A stretch of DNA of 64,000 nucleotides from JAQVOO01 sp964524755 (GCA_964524755.1 CAZGDR010000002.1:13142-77141); one strand, 5' to 3'; positions 28,956 through 41,137 are shown, counted from the stretch's first letter. Program-made: numbers and translations. Notes: a model not told the origin generated them from the sequence alone.

Positions 28956-29624
28956 CTATTTTCTCAATGGTGGAAGTTCACCATCGACAGAAATTCTAAC
29001 TTGTTTAAATAATCCTTCACCTTCACTCTTAGTTTTAACACCATCTACTTCATTTAAAGCTGTATGTATAAGCCGTCTTTCAAAAGGATTCATGGGTTCT
29101 AATAACTTAGAACGTCCACTTCGTTGCACTTGCTCAGCTGTTCTAAAGGCTAATTTCACCAATTGTTCTTCATGACGTAGACGATAATTCTCACTGTCGA
29201 TAATTACTTTATTTCCAGGACTCAATTGTCCAGCATAGACATTAACGATTAATTGGATAGCGTCTAGGTTTTTTCCTTTCTTTCCAATAATAATCGAAGA
29301 ATAATCTGAGACAATTTCTAATCCTAACTTCCCTTCATTTCTAAAATTAACTTTTACAGTCCCTGGATATCCCATTTTTTCTAACAAAACAGAGACAAAA
29401 TCAATAACATTTTGCTCGTAATTATCATTTTCAGTGACGGGTTCACTTTCCACGCTAGACTCATCATGTAGATGGACTCGTATACGAACATTACTTTTTT
29501 TGAATAACCCCCGTTTTCCAGCATCAAGGATTTCTATGTCAAATTCATCTAATTCGAGTTGTAGCTCGTTCACAGCATTAGCAATCGCTTCCTGCTCTGT
29601 TTTACCTTCAAATTCTCTCATCAT
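28956..29624 (-). CDS. jag: Jag/KhpB RNA-binding protein
   Basis: A 222-residue cytoplasmic RNA-binding protein. It has an N-terminal Jag_N domain (EFEGKTEQEAIANAVNELQL), a KH domain with the GxxG loop IGKKGKNLDAIQ, and a C-terminal R3H domain (R-x3-H in RLRHEEQLVK, then FERRLIHTAL). Jag is commonly found after yidC and is implicated in cell-division and envelope control through RNA binding with KhpA. The start ATG-ATG follows GCAGGAGAAA. It is 22 bp after yidC in the conserved rpmH-rnpA-yidC-jag order. Confidence 0.93.
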   Translation of the reverse strand: MMREFEGKTEQEAIANAVNELQLELDEFDIEILDAGKRGLFKKSNVRIRVHLHDESSVESEPVTENDNYEQNVIDFVSVLLEKMGYPGTVKVNFRNEGKLGLEIVSDYSSIIIGKKGKNLDAIQLIVNVYAGQLSPGNKVIIDSENYRLRHEEQLVKLAFRTAEQVQRSGRSKLLEPMNPFERRLIHTALNEVDGVKTKSEGEGLFKQVRISVDGELPPLRK

Positions 29625-29646
29625 TGTCTATTTCTCCTGCAGGACC

Positions 29647-31455
29647 TTACTTTTTCTTTCTTTTTTGTTGTGGCTGAGAAACCGTCTCTAGTTTCTGATT
29701 TTGGTTTTTAAGCCTTCGCTTATTTACGAAAACCTGTTGACCGATTGAGATAAAGTTCATCACCATCCAGTACAAAAGGAGACCGGAGGGAGCACTGTAC
29801 AAGATAAAAAAGAACATAATCGGCATACCATACATCATAAACTTTCCACTCATCCCACCTTGTTGGTTCCCAGCCTGGCTTATCTTAAACGAAAGAATCA
29901 TAGAGGCTCCATACAATATGGGGAGGAGACGAATATCACTGCCAATAACTGGGAGCGATAGAGGGGCAAAATTGATAATAGATTCCGGTAAAGAGAGGTC
30001 CTCAATCCATCCCGGAATAAACATAGCTCCTCTCAATTCAAAGTGCCTGTTCAAAAGCCCATAGAGGGCAATAAAAATAGGGAATTGGAATAACATAGGA
30101 AGACATCCACCAAGCGGATTGATTTTTTCCTGCTTATATAATTCTCCCATCTCCTGATTGAGCTTAGTGGGGTTATCCTTATATTTCGTCTTAAGTTCTT
30201 CCATCTGAGGTCCAAGAGCCTGCATTTTAGAAGTGGATTCCATACTTTTCTTACTAAACGGCTGTAACATCACTTTAATAAGAATAGTTAAGAGGATAAT
30301 GGCTACACCATAGTTCGGAATCAACCTATAGAAAAATTGGAGGAACCATTTCAGAATTGCTTCCAGCCATCCCAACCAAGAACTACCATCAAGGGCTTTT
30401 TCTAAGTGGAGATCTGAAAGTCCAAATCCGTTTTGGGCAGCATCATTATAAATAACCATATGTTGTTTTAACTGAGGCCCAACATAGAATCTAAAGACAT
30501 CTTTTGCTGTTGCGGTTTTATAAGCAGGACGAGAGAAGTACATCCGTGATTCTAAAGGAATGTTGTCTGATTTTTGTTCAGTTATGGCAATATTATAACG
30601 AGTTGCATCAGGAATTCCAATGATAGAGAAATACTTACCGGCAATTGCAGCCCAAGTAATGTAATCACCTGTCTCGTAGATACCATTTTTTAATTTAGGT
30701 GTAGATTTTTTCCCGTCTTGCCCAATGTAGAAGCGACGATATGTATATTTATTATCGGGAGCTTCATAAAATTCAGGGCCCAATTGGGGCTCAAATGCTA
30801 ACGTATAAGCAAACCCATTATAATTTAATGGAATAGCTTTATTTTGCGAATTTTTGAATTCAACAGAAATTTCGAAGAGATAATCAGATTGCCCGAATCG
30901 ATAGGTTTTTACGAGGGTAAATTGTTCATCTGAAATTTCTCCATCGGGACCAATAACACCAAATGTTTGAGAAAACTCAACTCGATCCTGTTTTATACTA
31001 TAATTAAAGGTTGCATCAATTGGATTTGTTGTATCGTCTCCCGCATAGAGAGAAAAGGCAGCTGGGTAGGTGCTATCATTAAAAATCATCTCTACCGGTT
31101 GGCCTTTATCGAGGTGTTGTTTCAGACGGAGGCTCGTAACAGCAGCCCCTTTTGGATCAAATTCAACGACAAAAACGTCCGTCTCAAAATTGAATTTGTT
31201 TGTAGATTGTGCACTACCTGTTTGCACAAACGAACCAGGGCGCCCACTATCCCATGCTTGACCAGATTGTGCATATGATACAGGAACTTCTGCTACCTGT
31301 TGCATATTAGATGTATTTTGGTCACGGCTTTCAACATTTGTAGGTGCTGTAGCTGTAGTCAAAGGGTCCGGGGCAAAAAATGTAGTTTGAATTGTGAGTC
31401 CAACAGAAATAACAATAACTGAAAGAACTATAGCAAGGATGGTGTTTCTGTCCAT
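29647..31455 (-). CDS. yidC: Membrane protein insertase YidC
   Basis: Inserts and folds inner-membrane proteins, alone or with SecYEG. The 602-residue product has the Gram-negative layout: an N-terminal span (TILAIVLSVIVISVGLTI), a large periplasmic beta-supersandwich domain (about 60-350), and five C-terminal spans. The conserved core contains KMLQPFSKKSMESTSKMQ, the YKQEKINPLGGCLPMLFQFPIF stretch and a lysine-rich tail (QQKRKKK). The large periplasmic domain shows a two-membrane envelope. The gene lies between rnpA and jag; no yidD ORF sits in the usual place before it. Confidence 0.96.
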   Translation of the reverse strand: MDRNTILAIVLSVIVISVGLTIQTTFFAPDPLTTATAPTNVESRDQNTSNMQQVAEVPVSYAQSGQAWDSGRPGSFVQTGSAQSTNKFNFETDVFVVEFDPKGAAVTSLRLKQHLDKGQPVEMIFNDSTYPAAFSLYAGDDTTNPIDATFNYSIKQDRVEFSQTFGVIGPDGEISDEQFTLVKTYRFGQSDYLFEISVEFKNSQNKAIPLNYNGFAYTLAFEPQLGPEFYEAPDNKYTYRRFYIGQDGKKSTPKLKNGIYETGDYITWAAIAGKYFSIIGIPDATRYNIAITEQKSDNIPLESRMYFSRPAYKTATAKDVFRFYVGPQLKQHMVIYNDAAQNGFGLSDLHLEKALDGSSWLGWLEAILKWFLQFFYRLIPNYGVAIILLTILIKVMLQPFSKKSMESTSKMQALGPQMEELKTKYKDNPTKLNQEMGELYKQEKINPLGGCLPMLFQFPIFIALYGLLNRHFELRGAMFIPGWIEDLSLPESIINFAPLSLPVIGSDIRLLPILYGASMILSFKISQAGNQQGGMSGKFMMYGMPIMFFFILYSAPSGLLLYWMVMNFISIGQQVFVNKRRLKNQNQKLETVSQPQQKRKKK

Positions 31456-31508
31456 ATCCGCTCCTGATTAAATACTATTAAGGAGGTGCAATCAAGAAAG
31501 GTTATGGA

Positions 31509-31859
31509 CTATTCGGCTAAATACACGCCAGCTTGAGAGAACAATTGTAATAACTGCTTTCTTTGTGTTTCATAATCAAAAACCTTTTTTGGATACACCA
31601 CAAACGCGAAGTCGAAGCCCGGCAGAAAATTAGATTTTTCATTTCTCCAAATTTCTTTAATTTGTCGCCTTATCCTATTTCTTTGAACAGAATTACCGTA
31701 ATGACGTACTGGAATTACAATCATTCTACTGTATTCACATCCACTCTTCGCTACAATCAGTTGCATCCAAGAGCATGAGAATTTTTTACCATTACGGAAG
31801 ATAGCATCAATTTCTGGCTTCTTTCTGACAATCTCTAATTTAGTAAGGTTTTTTCTCAT
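31509..31859 (-). CDS. rnpA: Ribonuclease P protein component
   Basis: Protein subunit of RNase P, which matures tRNA 5' ends. About 116 residues. The conserved RNR block is [14 protein letters not shown], preceded by [14 protein letters not shown]. The start is given as the ATG at 31857-31859; a GTG codon lies directly before it. Its 5' end overlaps the rpmH 3' end by about 20 nt in a different frame, suggesting translational coupling. Confidence 0.94.
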   Translation of the reverse strand: MRKNLTKLEIVRKKPEIDAIFRNGKKFSCSWMQLIVAKSGCEYSRMIVIPVRHYGNSVQRNRIRRQIKEIWRNEKSNFLPGFDFAFVVYPKKVFDYETQRKQLLQLFSQAGVYLAE

Positions 31860-31995
31860 CACAAACGCTTAGCTTCTTTCTACCTTTTGCTCTGCGTCGA
31901 GCAAGTATGAGCCGACCCTGTTTAGTGGCCATACGAGCACGGAAACCAAATCTTCTATTTCTTTTTGTTCTACTTGGTTGATAAGTTCTTTTCAT
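31840..31995 (-). CDS. rpmH: 50S ribosomal protein L34
   Basis: A 51-residue highly basic ribosomal protein. The sequence starts [20 protein letters not shown] and continues with the conserved MATKQGR and [13 protein letters not shown] blocks. It then runs on with SVCDEKKPY, so the stop lies inside rnpA and the two genes overlap by about 20 nt. The start ATG (31993-31995) has GGAGAATTCCT-type spacing. It heads the rpmH-rnpA-yidC-jag-metK series. Confidence 0.95.
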   Translation of the reverse strand: MKRTYQPSRTKRNRRFGFRARMATKQGRLILARRRAKGRKKLSVCDEKKPY

Positions 31996-32120
31996 AGGAA
32001 TTCTCCAAATATGTATCGCTTAACGCGGATTTAATCTAATTTATGGGAACACGCTCCCGATAGGGCAGTATATAGTCCGTGATAATAGAATGTCAATGGT
32101 GTCGATTACTTCAAACTCCA

Positions 32121-32411
32121 TTAAGATCGAGATCTAACTTGTATTTGGGTTATGCCTAATTCAGGAAAACGTGCCTTTAGACGGGCTAAAATCTGTTTTC
32201 TACGCATCATAACCATTGAACCCCAGGTTGGGTGATCAGCTTCCACAATTAAAACTTTTCCTCGCACATCAAAAATCTTAGCATGTACAGCAATATCAGG
32301 ACCTACAATTTCCATCCATTCATGATAAATCGTTGTAATTGGATTTGATTCGTCAACTTTTAAACGAGATAATAATAAATTCAATACTTCTTGTGTTGTT
32401 TTTTCTTTCAT
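32121..32411 (-). CDS. DUF721 / DciA-like protein
   Basis: A 96-residue protein of the DUF721 family, whose DciA members assist loading of the DnaB helicase. It shows the family layout: an N-terminal helix, WMEIVGPDIAVHAKIFDVRGKVLIVEADHPTW (first stretch WMEIVGPDIAVHAK), and a C-terminal KH-like part. The start overlaps the recF stop (ATGA), so it is coupled to dnaN-recF. Its place in the dnaA-dnaN-recF cluster fits a replication-initiation role (established for DciA in other bacteria, inferred here). Confidence 0.85.
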   Translation of the reverse strand: MKEKTTQEVLNLLLSRLKVDESNPITTIYHEWMEIVGPDIAVHAKIFDVRGKVLIVEADHPTWGSMVMMRRKQILARLKARFPELGITQIQVRSRS

Positions 32412-33493
32412 ACACTCAAGAAATCCCCATTTTCTACCGAGTAGGTTAACCCAGCAGTATCACCAAGTTGTGAAAAATAACGTTCTTCAGGGAGAAAAGT
32501 GAAAAACGCCTGACTATAGCCTCCTAACTGATCAAGAAAAAGTCCCCGTTTAGTAATATCTAATTCTAATAATACATCATCGATGAGTAAAATTGGTTTT
32601 TTTCCAGTCTTTTTTCGGTATGTATCAATTTGTACAATTCTAAAGATCAGCGAAGCTAGACGCATTTGTCCAGTTGAGCCACTGAGTGCAAAATTTACTT
32701 TATCATCCATGACCATAAATTGATCACGGTGTATGCCGCTGGCCGTAGCTTGCAATTTCATATCACGTTCTAATGTATTCTTCAATTTATCCTCGGCATC
32801 AGCTACCGTTTCACAATCATCCCAAGAAGGTTTATATACTATACGCATAGCAGAATTATCTTGAGCAACTGTGGCATAGAGAGTACTGAAAATAGTATTA
32901 AATTCTTCTACGGCAAGTTTTCTCTGTTTTTGAATTGCCATCCCGAAGGTAGCTAATTGTGTATCATATACAGGGAGGAGTGTACTATAGTTTTCTTTAA
33001 TAGCAGCATTTCTCTGCTTTAAAACAACTCTATATCTACGTAAATCATCAAAAAACAAAGGATTATATAATGACATCGTCTGATCAAAGAACCGACGCCT
33101 ACTTTCAGGTGTACCACGAATAAACTCAATATCATCGTGTGAAAAAACTATGCATGGAATATTATAGATTAAATCGCGTCGATCACGAATCTCCTTGCCA
33201 TCAATCCTAATCTCTCTTTTTCCTTCACCGTAACGTAATAATATTTGCTGGTTTGAACCGTCATCAGTCTCTACAATAGCAGAGAGAGAAAAGTTCTTTT
33301 TCCCATGTGTGCACATGTCACGAAGATTGATTGATCTAAACGAGGAGCCATAACAAAGCACATAGAGCGCCTCGAGAAAATTAGTTTTTCCTTGCCCGTT
33401 ATTCCCAACCAATACTACATGTTTGGTATCGGTTGGGATAAGTGAATCGGTTAGATTTCTAAAATTATGAAATCCAAGCGAGCGAAATTTCAT
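32408..33493 (-). CDS. recF: DNA replication and repair protein RecF
   Basis: An SMC-like ATPase of the RecFOR gap-repair pathway that guides RecA loading. The 361-residue product has Walker A GNNGQGKTNFLEAL near the N-terminus, the ABC-type signature LSGSTGQMRLASL and Walker B ILLIDDVLLELD. The start overlaps the dnaN stop (TGATG) and its stop overlaps the DUF721 start. recR is also in the window at 61037-61630. Confidence 0.95.
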   Translation of the reverse strand: MKFRSLGFHNFRNLTDSLIPTDTKHVVLVGNNGQGKTNFLEALYVLCYGSSFRSINLRDMCTHGKKNFSLSAIVETDDGSNQQILLRYGEGKREIRIDGKEIRDRRDLIYNIPCIVFSHDDIEFIRGTPESRRRFFDQTMSLYNPLFFDDLRRYRVVLKQRNAAIKENYSTLLPVYDTQLATFGMAIQKQRKLAVEEFNTIFSTLYATVAQDNSAMRIVYKPSWDDCETVADAEDKLKNTLERDMKLQATASGIHRDQFMVMDDKVNFALSGSTGQMRLASLIFRIVQIDTYRKKTGKKPILLIDDVLLELDITKRGLFLDQLGGYSQAFFTFLPEERYFSQLGDTAGLTYSVENGDFLSV

Positions 33494-34596
33494 CAGTCTT
33501 TCTGCATGGGCATGATTATGTGGAAATAGTCTCTTTCTGGTTCAGGTTTTACTGTTACAGCCCGATTAGATTCAGTAAAACATAGATTGAAATATTCACC
33601 TTCCATAACACGTAAAGGACTTACCAAATAGGTGTAATTCATGGCCAATTTAATATTCTCACCAGAGTAATCACAGGTAATTACTTCTTTTGCCTGACCA
33701 AAATCACTTTCTTCTGAACTGATTGTTACTACCCCAGTTTCTATATCTAGATATACTCTTTTTGCTTTGTTTTCGATTAAGAGAGAGACCCTTTTAAGAG
33801 CTTCGTTCATATCATTAACAGAAATTTTACACGTATACGTTTGGTTAGCTGGAATTACTCGACGGTAATTAGGAAATTGGCCTTTGATTAACGTTGAGTA
33901 CATAATTTTATTTCCAAAGCGGGCAAAAATGATGGTATCGGTAATAGATAGTTCCATTTCTCCCTCTTCCGTCCCTGCTTTCTTAATTAATGTTAAGAAT
34001 TTTGCTGGAATAATGACTGGATTGAAAGAAGAAACTTCTTGAGGAAATTTACGATTAATGTAGGAAAGTCTTCTTCCGTCAGTGGCAACCATAATTAAAC
34101 TTTCACCATCATGCTCTAGATAGACACCATTCATAAAATAACGAGTCTCATCATCACTTATAGCAAAAATTGTCTGATTTATCATTGCAAAGAAATCTTT
34201 TTGACTAATTGAGAAATAAACCTGATCTACAGTTTCCTCAAGGACGGGATACTTATCTACTGGTATAGTTCTGAGTTCAAAATCAATCGATTTCTTTTCG
34301 GGACGAATGAGTAATTTATCATGAACCTCTTCAAAAATAATATTTTCATCAGGTAATGAACGTAAGATTCCAAGAAACTTATCACAGAAAACAGTTGTAG
34401 ATCCTGCTTCCAGTGTTTCAACAGGAATTTGTGTTTTAAATCCTACTTTCTGATCTGTAGCCTTGATAAACAATGTGTTTTCATACGTTTCTAATAATAC
34501 ATTAGAGACGATAGAAAGTGTGTTTCTTTGCGAAGTGAAATCTAAAGCTAAAATGATCTCTTTGAGCAGTGAATTCTTCTGGCAGACAAACTTCAT
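33493..34596 (-). CDS. dnaN: DNA polymerase III beta subunit (sliding clamp)
   Basis: Ring-shaped processivity clamp. The 367-residue product has three clamp repeats. Recognisable segments are the N-terminal MKFVCQKNSLLKEIILA, the central MVATDGRRLSYIN and the C-terminal EPERDYFHIIMPMQ. The expected length and the position after dnaA fix the identity. The gene is preceded by the DnaA-box cluster at 34655-34776. Confidence 0.96.
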   Translation of the reverse strand: MKFVCQKNSLLKEIILALDFTSQRNTLSIVSNVLLETYENTLFIKATDQKVGFKTQIPVETLEAGSTTVFCDKFLGILRSLPDENIIFEEVHDKLLIRPEKKSIDFELRTIPVDKYPVLEETVDQVYFSISQKDFFAMINQTIFAISDDETRYFMNGVYLEHDGESLIMVATDGRRLSYINRKFPQEVSSFNPVIIPAKFLTLIKKAGTEEGEMELSITDTIIFARFGNKIMYSTLIKGQFPNYRRVIPANQTYTCKISVNDMNEALKRVSLLIENKAKRVYLDIETGVVTISSEESDFGQAKEVITCDYSGENIKLAMNYTYLVSPLRVMEGEYFNLCFTESNRAVTVKPEPERDYFHIIMPMQKD

Positions 34597-34815
34597 CTGA
34601 TTACTCCTATTAGTGTATATAACATAGTAGTCGTAGTAATAGTATCATGTATACTGTGGAAAACGGAACTAAATCTTTCCCTATCCACCTTATAATTTTT
34701 AACAACCTGTGTATAAACACCCCATTCTATCCACAGGTTATCCACATCTATCCACAGGCAACAAAAGTTATGCACATGTGCTAACATGATATTACCATCT
34801 TTTCCCCAACTTGTC
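34597..34815. other. oriC: Probable oriC between dnaA and dnaN
   Basis: 219 bp of AT-rich, non-coding DNA. Perfect TTATNCACA-type DnaA boxes: TGTGTATAA at 34708-34716 (complement), TTATCCACA at 34738-34746 and TTATGCACA at 34768-34776. One-mismatch boxes: CTATCCACA at 34727-34735 and 34748-34756, and TGTGGAAAA at 34655-34663. An AT-rich run at 34691-34702 could be part of an unwinding element. The dense, regularly spaced boxes beside dnaA make this the best origin candidate. Confidence 0.75.
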
Positions 34816-36228
34816 CTACTGGGATTCGCGTTTAAAATTTTGGGCTTGTCGAATGAGATTTTGGACAGAATTACTAACTCCAGCATCACTTTGAATCATG
34901 CCCTTAACACGTTGCACAGAGTGCATAACCGTAGTGTGATCCCTTCCTCCAAACTCATAACCAATTTCAGTTGTTGAAAATTCAGTGATGGAACGTACAA
35001 TATACATTGCAATTTGTCTGGGTAACACAACTGATTTAGTTCTTTTCTTACCTTTTATATCATATGGAGATACATTAAAATAATCACCTACTACACGAAT
35101 AATAGAATCGATTGAAAGAGATTGATCTTTGGTCATTGAATAGGTGTTTTTCAACTGTTCGCGGGCAATATCAAGTGTAATTTCTTTATTCAATAATTGG
35201 CTATAAGCAATTAGTTTAGTTAGGCTGGCTTCAAGGTCTCGAACATTGGTGTTAATGCTTCTTCCAATATATTCAAGAACATCTGAAGAGATATGGCAGG
35301 CTTTTCCTTCACATTTTCGTTTTAGAATTGCTAAACGCGTTTCAAAAGCAGGTGGTTGTAAGTCAACATTAATACCACGTGTAAAACGGTTTCTTAGTCT
35401 GTCAGCAATATCGCGTAATTCATTGATAGGTCTATCGCAGGTAAATACAAGCTGTTTATTAGCTTCAAAAAGATTATTAAACACATGAAACATCTCTTCC
35501 TGCGTTGATGCTTTTCTTTGTAGAAAATGGATATCGTCAATTAATAAGACATCGGCTTTTCTATATTTGTTTCTAAATTGAGGTGTTTTTTCTTCTCCAA
35601 TCGACTGGATAAATTCATTGGTAAACATTTCTGCTGTTACATAAACAATTTGCAGTTCAGGAGTATTTTCCTGGATATAGTTACCTATCGATTGAATGAG
35701 ATGTGTTTTGCCAAGTCCCACTCCACCATAAATAAGGCATGGGTTATAACTTACCCCAGGGTTTTTGGCGATTGCCATACTTACATTATAAGCAAAGGCG
35801 CTGTTATCACCGACTACAAAACTTTCAAACTGATACCCTTCATTAATATTTATATCCCGTGGCTTTTTTTGAGCTTTCGGGAAAGGAGCAGGGGTATGAG
35901 TTGTTTTGGCAGTTTTTACCGATTCTGAAGCTTTTTCAGCAGTTTTAATTGATTCTGAAGAGGGGGTTACTTTTTTTATAATTATATCGACGTCAACTAA
36001 TTCTCCAGTTAATTCATGTAATTTTGACTGGATCAATGTTTTGTATTGAGTTGCTACATAATCACGAATAAACAACGAAGGCACAGCTAAAACTAGCTTA
36101 TGGTCTTCGGATTCTACATATGAGATACGACTTAACCATGTAATGCACTCTTGCTCAGAAAGCGTTGATTGCATTTGGGAAACAACCTCTTCCCAAAAAG
36201 GACTATAATTCCACTTTTCTTGCGGCAT
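34816..36228 (-). CDS. dnaA: Chromosomal replication initiator DnaA
   Basis: AAA+ initiator that binds DnaA boxes and opens oriC. The 470-residue product from the ATG of MPQEKWNYSP has domain I, a variable linker rich in Lys, Thr and Ser (about 85-130), Walker A GGVGLGKTHLIQ, Walker B LLIDDIHFLQ and the domain IV signature GGRDHTTVMHSVQ. An upstream in-frame TTG at 36264 is a less likely start. The gene is divergent from gyrB, and the strand switch here coincides with the origin. Confidence 0.97.
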   Translation of the reverse strand: MPQEKWNYSPFWEEVVSQMQSTLSEQECITWLSRISYVESEDHKLVLAVPSLFIRDYVATQYKTLIQSKLHELTGELVDVDIIIKKVTPSSESIKTAEKASESVKTAKTTHTPAPFPKAQKKPRDININEGYQFESFVVGDNSAFAYNVSMAIAKNPGVSYNPCLIYGGVGLGKTHLIQSIGNYIQENTPELQIVYVTAEMFTNEFIQSIGEEKTPQFRNKYRKADVLLIDDIHFLQRKASTQEEMFHVFNNLFEANKQLVFTCDRPINELRDIADRLRNRFTRGINVDLQPPAFETRLAILKRKCEGKACHISSDVLEYIGRSINTNVRDLEASLTKLIAYSQLLNKEITLDIAREQLKNTYSMTKDQSLSIDSIIRVVGDYFNVSPYDIKGKKRTKSVVLPRQIAMYIVRSITEFSTTEIGYEFGGRDHTTVMHSVQRVKGMIQSDAGVSNSVQNLIRQAQNFKRESQ

Positions 36229-36292
36229 ATCTGCTATCTTATAGTAGCCGCTGGTGATTGGCAACCCTCAAAAATAAGGAAGGGCTACCCTC

Positions 36293-36320
36293 TTGTAAAA
36301 ACTAGTTAACATGTTATAAT
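36293..36320 (+). promoter_or_regulatory. Putative gyrB promoter
   Basis: TTGTAA (36293-36298), a 16-bp spacer and a perfect TATAAT (36315-36320) precede gyrB, leaving a leader of roughly 100 nt. The surrounding dnaA-gyrB gap is very AT-rich. Confidence 0.4.
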
Positions 36321-36367
36321 AAAAAGAAATAATTATACATAAAAACAAGATGGCGCCCTTTACATAA

Positions 36368-38410
<2,043 letters not shown>

Positions 38411-38430
38411 GAAGGTTGGGGATCATTAAT

Positions 38431-40917
38431 ATGCAAGAACTTACAGGGAAAATAATAAGAACAAATATTGAAGAGGAGATGAAGTCTTCTTATCTCAATT
38501 ATGCGATGTCGGTAATTGTGAGCCGAGCTTTACCCGATGTGCGGGATGGGCTGAAACCTGTTCACCGACGCATTCTCTATGACATGTTTGAAATGGGATT
38601 AAAGTATAATACCCCATTTAAGAAAGCAGCAAGGATTGTGGGTGACGTTCTCGGTAAATATCACCCGCATGGCGATGCTTCAGTCTATGATGCATTAGTC
38701 CGTCTTGCTCAGGATTTCTCTCTGAGATATCCTGCTGTGCAGCCACAAGGAAACTTCGGTTCGATTGACGGGGATCCGCCAGCAGCGATGCGTTATACTG
38801 AAGCAAAACTGAGCCGTATTGGCGAAGAGATGCTTTACGATATCCAAAAAGAGACCGTTGATTTTGGGCCAAACTATGACGATTCTATGGAAGAGCCGAA
38901 AGTTTTACCAGCAGCTTTTCCTTTCTTGCTAGCGAATGGGAGTAGTGGTATCGCGGTGGGGATGGCTACAAATCTAGCTCCCCATAACCTGACTGAAATT
39001 TGTGCTGCCATTGCTGCTTATATCGATAATCCTGATATTGATCTACCAGGATTAATGGAGCATATGCAAGGGCCTGATTTTCCGACAGGTGGTCTCATTT
39101 GTGGTACAAGTGGTATTTATAATGCTTTTGCCACAGGCAGAGGAAAAATTGTTCTCCGTGGTCGTTATGAGATTGAAGAGGATGAGGGGGGCAAAGATCA
39201 GATTATTTTTACTGAATTGCCCTATCAAGTCAATAAATCCGATCTTGTGAAGCGCATCGCTGAGTTAAGAAAGGCCCAAATACAAGGAATCAGCGAAGTT
39301 CGAGATGAATCTGACCGTGATGGTATACGCCTTGTTATTGAGTTGAAGAGAGGCGCAGTAGCACGGGTTGTGGTGAATCTTCTCTTTCTACACACTCAGT
39401 TGCAGACGAATTTTAACGTAAATAACCTAGCCTTAGTCGATGGAAGACCACAACAGTTGGGCCTTCGCGATATGATTAAGTATTTTGTTGAGCATCGAGA
39501 GGTGGTTATAGAGAGGAGGACGCGCTTTGATTTACGTAAGGCTGAAGAACGTGCTCACGTCTTATTAGGTTTAAAGATAGGTTTAGATAATATTGATGAA
39601 GTTATTAAAGTTATTAAAGAGGCTTCAGACAATGCAGTAGCTGCTGCTAATCTGCAATCCCGCTTTGCCCTTTCTGCCATCCAAGCTCAAGCTATCATTG
39701 ATATGAAATTAGGTCGTTTGAGTCATCTGGAAACTGGAAAAATTCTAGGAGAGCTCGAAGAATTAAACGATAAAATCTTATACTATAAAGATATATTATC
39801 AGAAAGATATAAAATTCTCCAAGTAGTGAAAACTGAAATTTTAGAAATTTCCAGTAAGTATGGGGATAAGCGAAAATCTGAAATTACGTTTGAAGAGCTC
39901 GGTGGTATGAACATCGAAGACTTTATCAAGAAAGAGGATGTCGTTGTTGTTATCTCTAACAAAGGCTTTGTAAAGCGGGTTCCAGTTGATGAGTACCGAA
40001 GTCAAGGTCGAGGAGGAAGGGGCGTCCGAGGAGCTACCCTCCGCGATGAAGATTTTGTAGAGCATCTGTTTGTTGCATCCACACATGACTATGTGATGGT
40101 TGTTACCAACTTTGGTAAAGCTTACTGGATTAAAGTTCATGAAATACCAACGGGATCAAAGACCTCAAAAGGAGAGAGTATTAAAAAACTTCTTCCTTTT
40201 AATGATCAAGAAGAAATTACTTCTATTATTAACTTCCAAGAGTTTGAAGAATATCTCTATTTACTTATGGTGACAAGAGAAGGGGTTACAAAAAAAGTAA
40301 ATCTACCCCTATTTAAAAATGCTAAAACACGTGGAATTACCGCCATAATATTAGATGAAGGTGATGTTTTAGTTAACTGTATTCTCATAACTGAAGGATG
40401 TGATTGTATGATCATAACCCGAAAAGGAAAAGGACTACGGTTTGCCGATAGTAATGTCCGTGCAATGGGCAGAGCTTCGCGTGGGGTTAGAGGAATAAGA
40501 TTGGTAGGTGATGATGTCGTAGCTGGATTACTAAAAGTCGATCCTGATAAGCGAATTCTTATGATCACTGAAAACGGCCAAGGCAAGCAGATCCATTTTG
40601 ATGAGTTCAGAACACATGGACGTGGGACTATGGGTCAAAAGATTTACACCTTCCGTGATAAGACTGGTTACATTGTTGGCGTTCTGTCAGTCGACGATGA
40701 CGATGATGTGGTATGTATTACTACGATGGGTCAATCTATAAGAATTCCTGTAGCCACGATCTCTATTCAGAAGGCTTATGCTTCGGGGGTCACTGTTACT
40801 AAGTTAAAGAGTGGCGACAGCATTGTTGCGATTGCCCGAACCGATGCAGAGAAGGAAGAAGAGTCGGATGAGGGTATTGATACCGAAGCCGAAGAGGTTC
40901 TTAATCCTGAAGAATAG
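38431..40917 (+). CDS. gyrA: DNA gyrase subunit A
   Basis: Breakage-reunion subunit of gyrase. The 828-residue product from ATG 38431 has the active Tyr122 (AAMRYTEAK) and the C-terminal DNA-wrapping domain with the GyrA box QGRGGRG, which separates it from ParC. Residue numbering matches E. coli: the quinolone region reads [11 protein letters not shown], with Ala at position 83 where susceptible E. coli has Ser, and Asp87 retained. The gene ends in an acidic tail. An in-frame TTG at 38416 is a less likely start. It is cotranscribed with gyrB, 20 bp apart. Confidence 0.97.
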   Translation: MQELTGKIIRTNIEEEMKSSYLNYAMSVIVSRALPDVRDGLKPVHRRILYDMFEMGLKYNTPFKKAARIVGDVLGKYHPHGDASVYDALVRLAQDFSLRYPAVQPQGNFGSIDGDPPAAMRYTEAKLSRIGEEMLYDIQKETVDFGPNYDDSMEEPKVLPAAFPFLLANGSSGIAVGMATNLAPHNLTEICAAIAAYIDNPDIDLPGLMEHMQGPDFPTGGLICGTSGIYNAFATGRGKIVLRGRYEIEEDEGGKDQIIFTELPYQVNKSDLVKRIAELRKAQIQGISEVRDESDRDGIRLVIELKRGAVARVVVNLLFLHTQLQTNFNVNNLALVDGRPQQLGLRDMIKYFVEHREVVIERRTRFDLRKAEERAHVLLGLKIGLDNIDEVIKVIKEASDNAVAAANLQSRFALSAIQAQAIIDMKLGRLSHLETGKILGELEELNDKILYYKDILSERYKILQVVKTEILEISSKYGDKRKSEITFEELGGMNIEDFIKKEDVVVVISNKGFVKRVPVDEYRSQGRGGRGVRGATLRDEDFVEHLFVASTHDYVMVVTNFGKAYWIKVHEIPTGSKTSKGESIKKLLPFNDQEEITSIINFQEFEEYLYLLMVTREGVTKKVNLPLFKNAKTRGITAIILDEGDVLVNCILITEGCDCMIITRKGKGLRFADSNVRAMGRASRGVRGIRLVGDDVVAGLLKVDPDKRILMITENGQGKQIHFDEFRTHGRGTMGQKIYTFRDKTGYIVGVLSVDDDDDVVCITTMGQSIRIPVATISIQKAYASGVTVTKLKSGDSIVAIARTDAEKEEESDEGIDTEAEEVLNPEE

Positions 40918-40936
40918 ATTATGATTTTCAGTTATG

Positions 40937-40960
40937 TCAGCCACCTGCAAGGGTGGCTGA
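40937..40960 (+). terminator. Hairpin after gyrA, joined to parS 1
   Basis: A 9-bp stem TCAGCCACC / GGTGGCTGA with loop TGCAAG follows the gyrA stop and abuts the first parS. TTGTTT directly follows, so it may act as a terminator. Confidence 0.6.
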
Positions 40961-40961
40961 T

Positions 40962-40977
40962 TGTTTCACGTGAAACA
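40962..40977. other. parS: parS site 1
   Basis: Perfect palindrome TGTTTCACGTGAAACA, identical to the widespread bacterial parS consensus bound by ParB. parA-parB lie 0.5 kb away. Confidence 0.93.
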
Positions 40978-41111
40978 ATCATGATAAAATCTATGTATAT
41001 AAAAAACACTTACACATCTTAATCTAAAAAGTACCCCTCCCCTTCTCTTCTTTAGCTAAGAGGGGAGGAGCTGTTGTGGTCTTGTTGGGGTGGGTTTAGG
41101 TAAAATAAATA

Positions 41112-41135
41112 CAGCCACCTGTTTTTAGGTGGCTG
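41112..41135. terminator. Second hairpin, joined to parS 2
   Basis: A 9-bp stem CAGCCACCT / AGGTGGCTG with loop GTTTTT, the same stem family as the one at 40937. On the minus strand it lies downstream of the NifU-like gene. The intervening stretch 40978-41111 has an imperfect CCTCCCC / GGGGAGG hairpin and no ORF. Confidence 0.5.
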
Positions 41136-41137
41136 AT

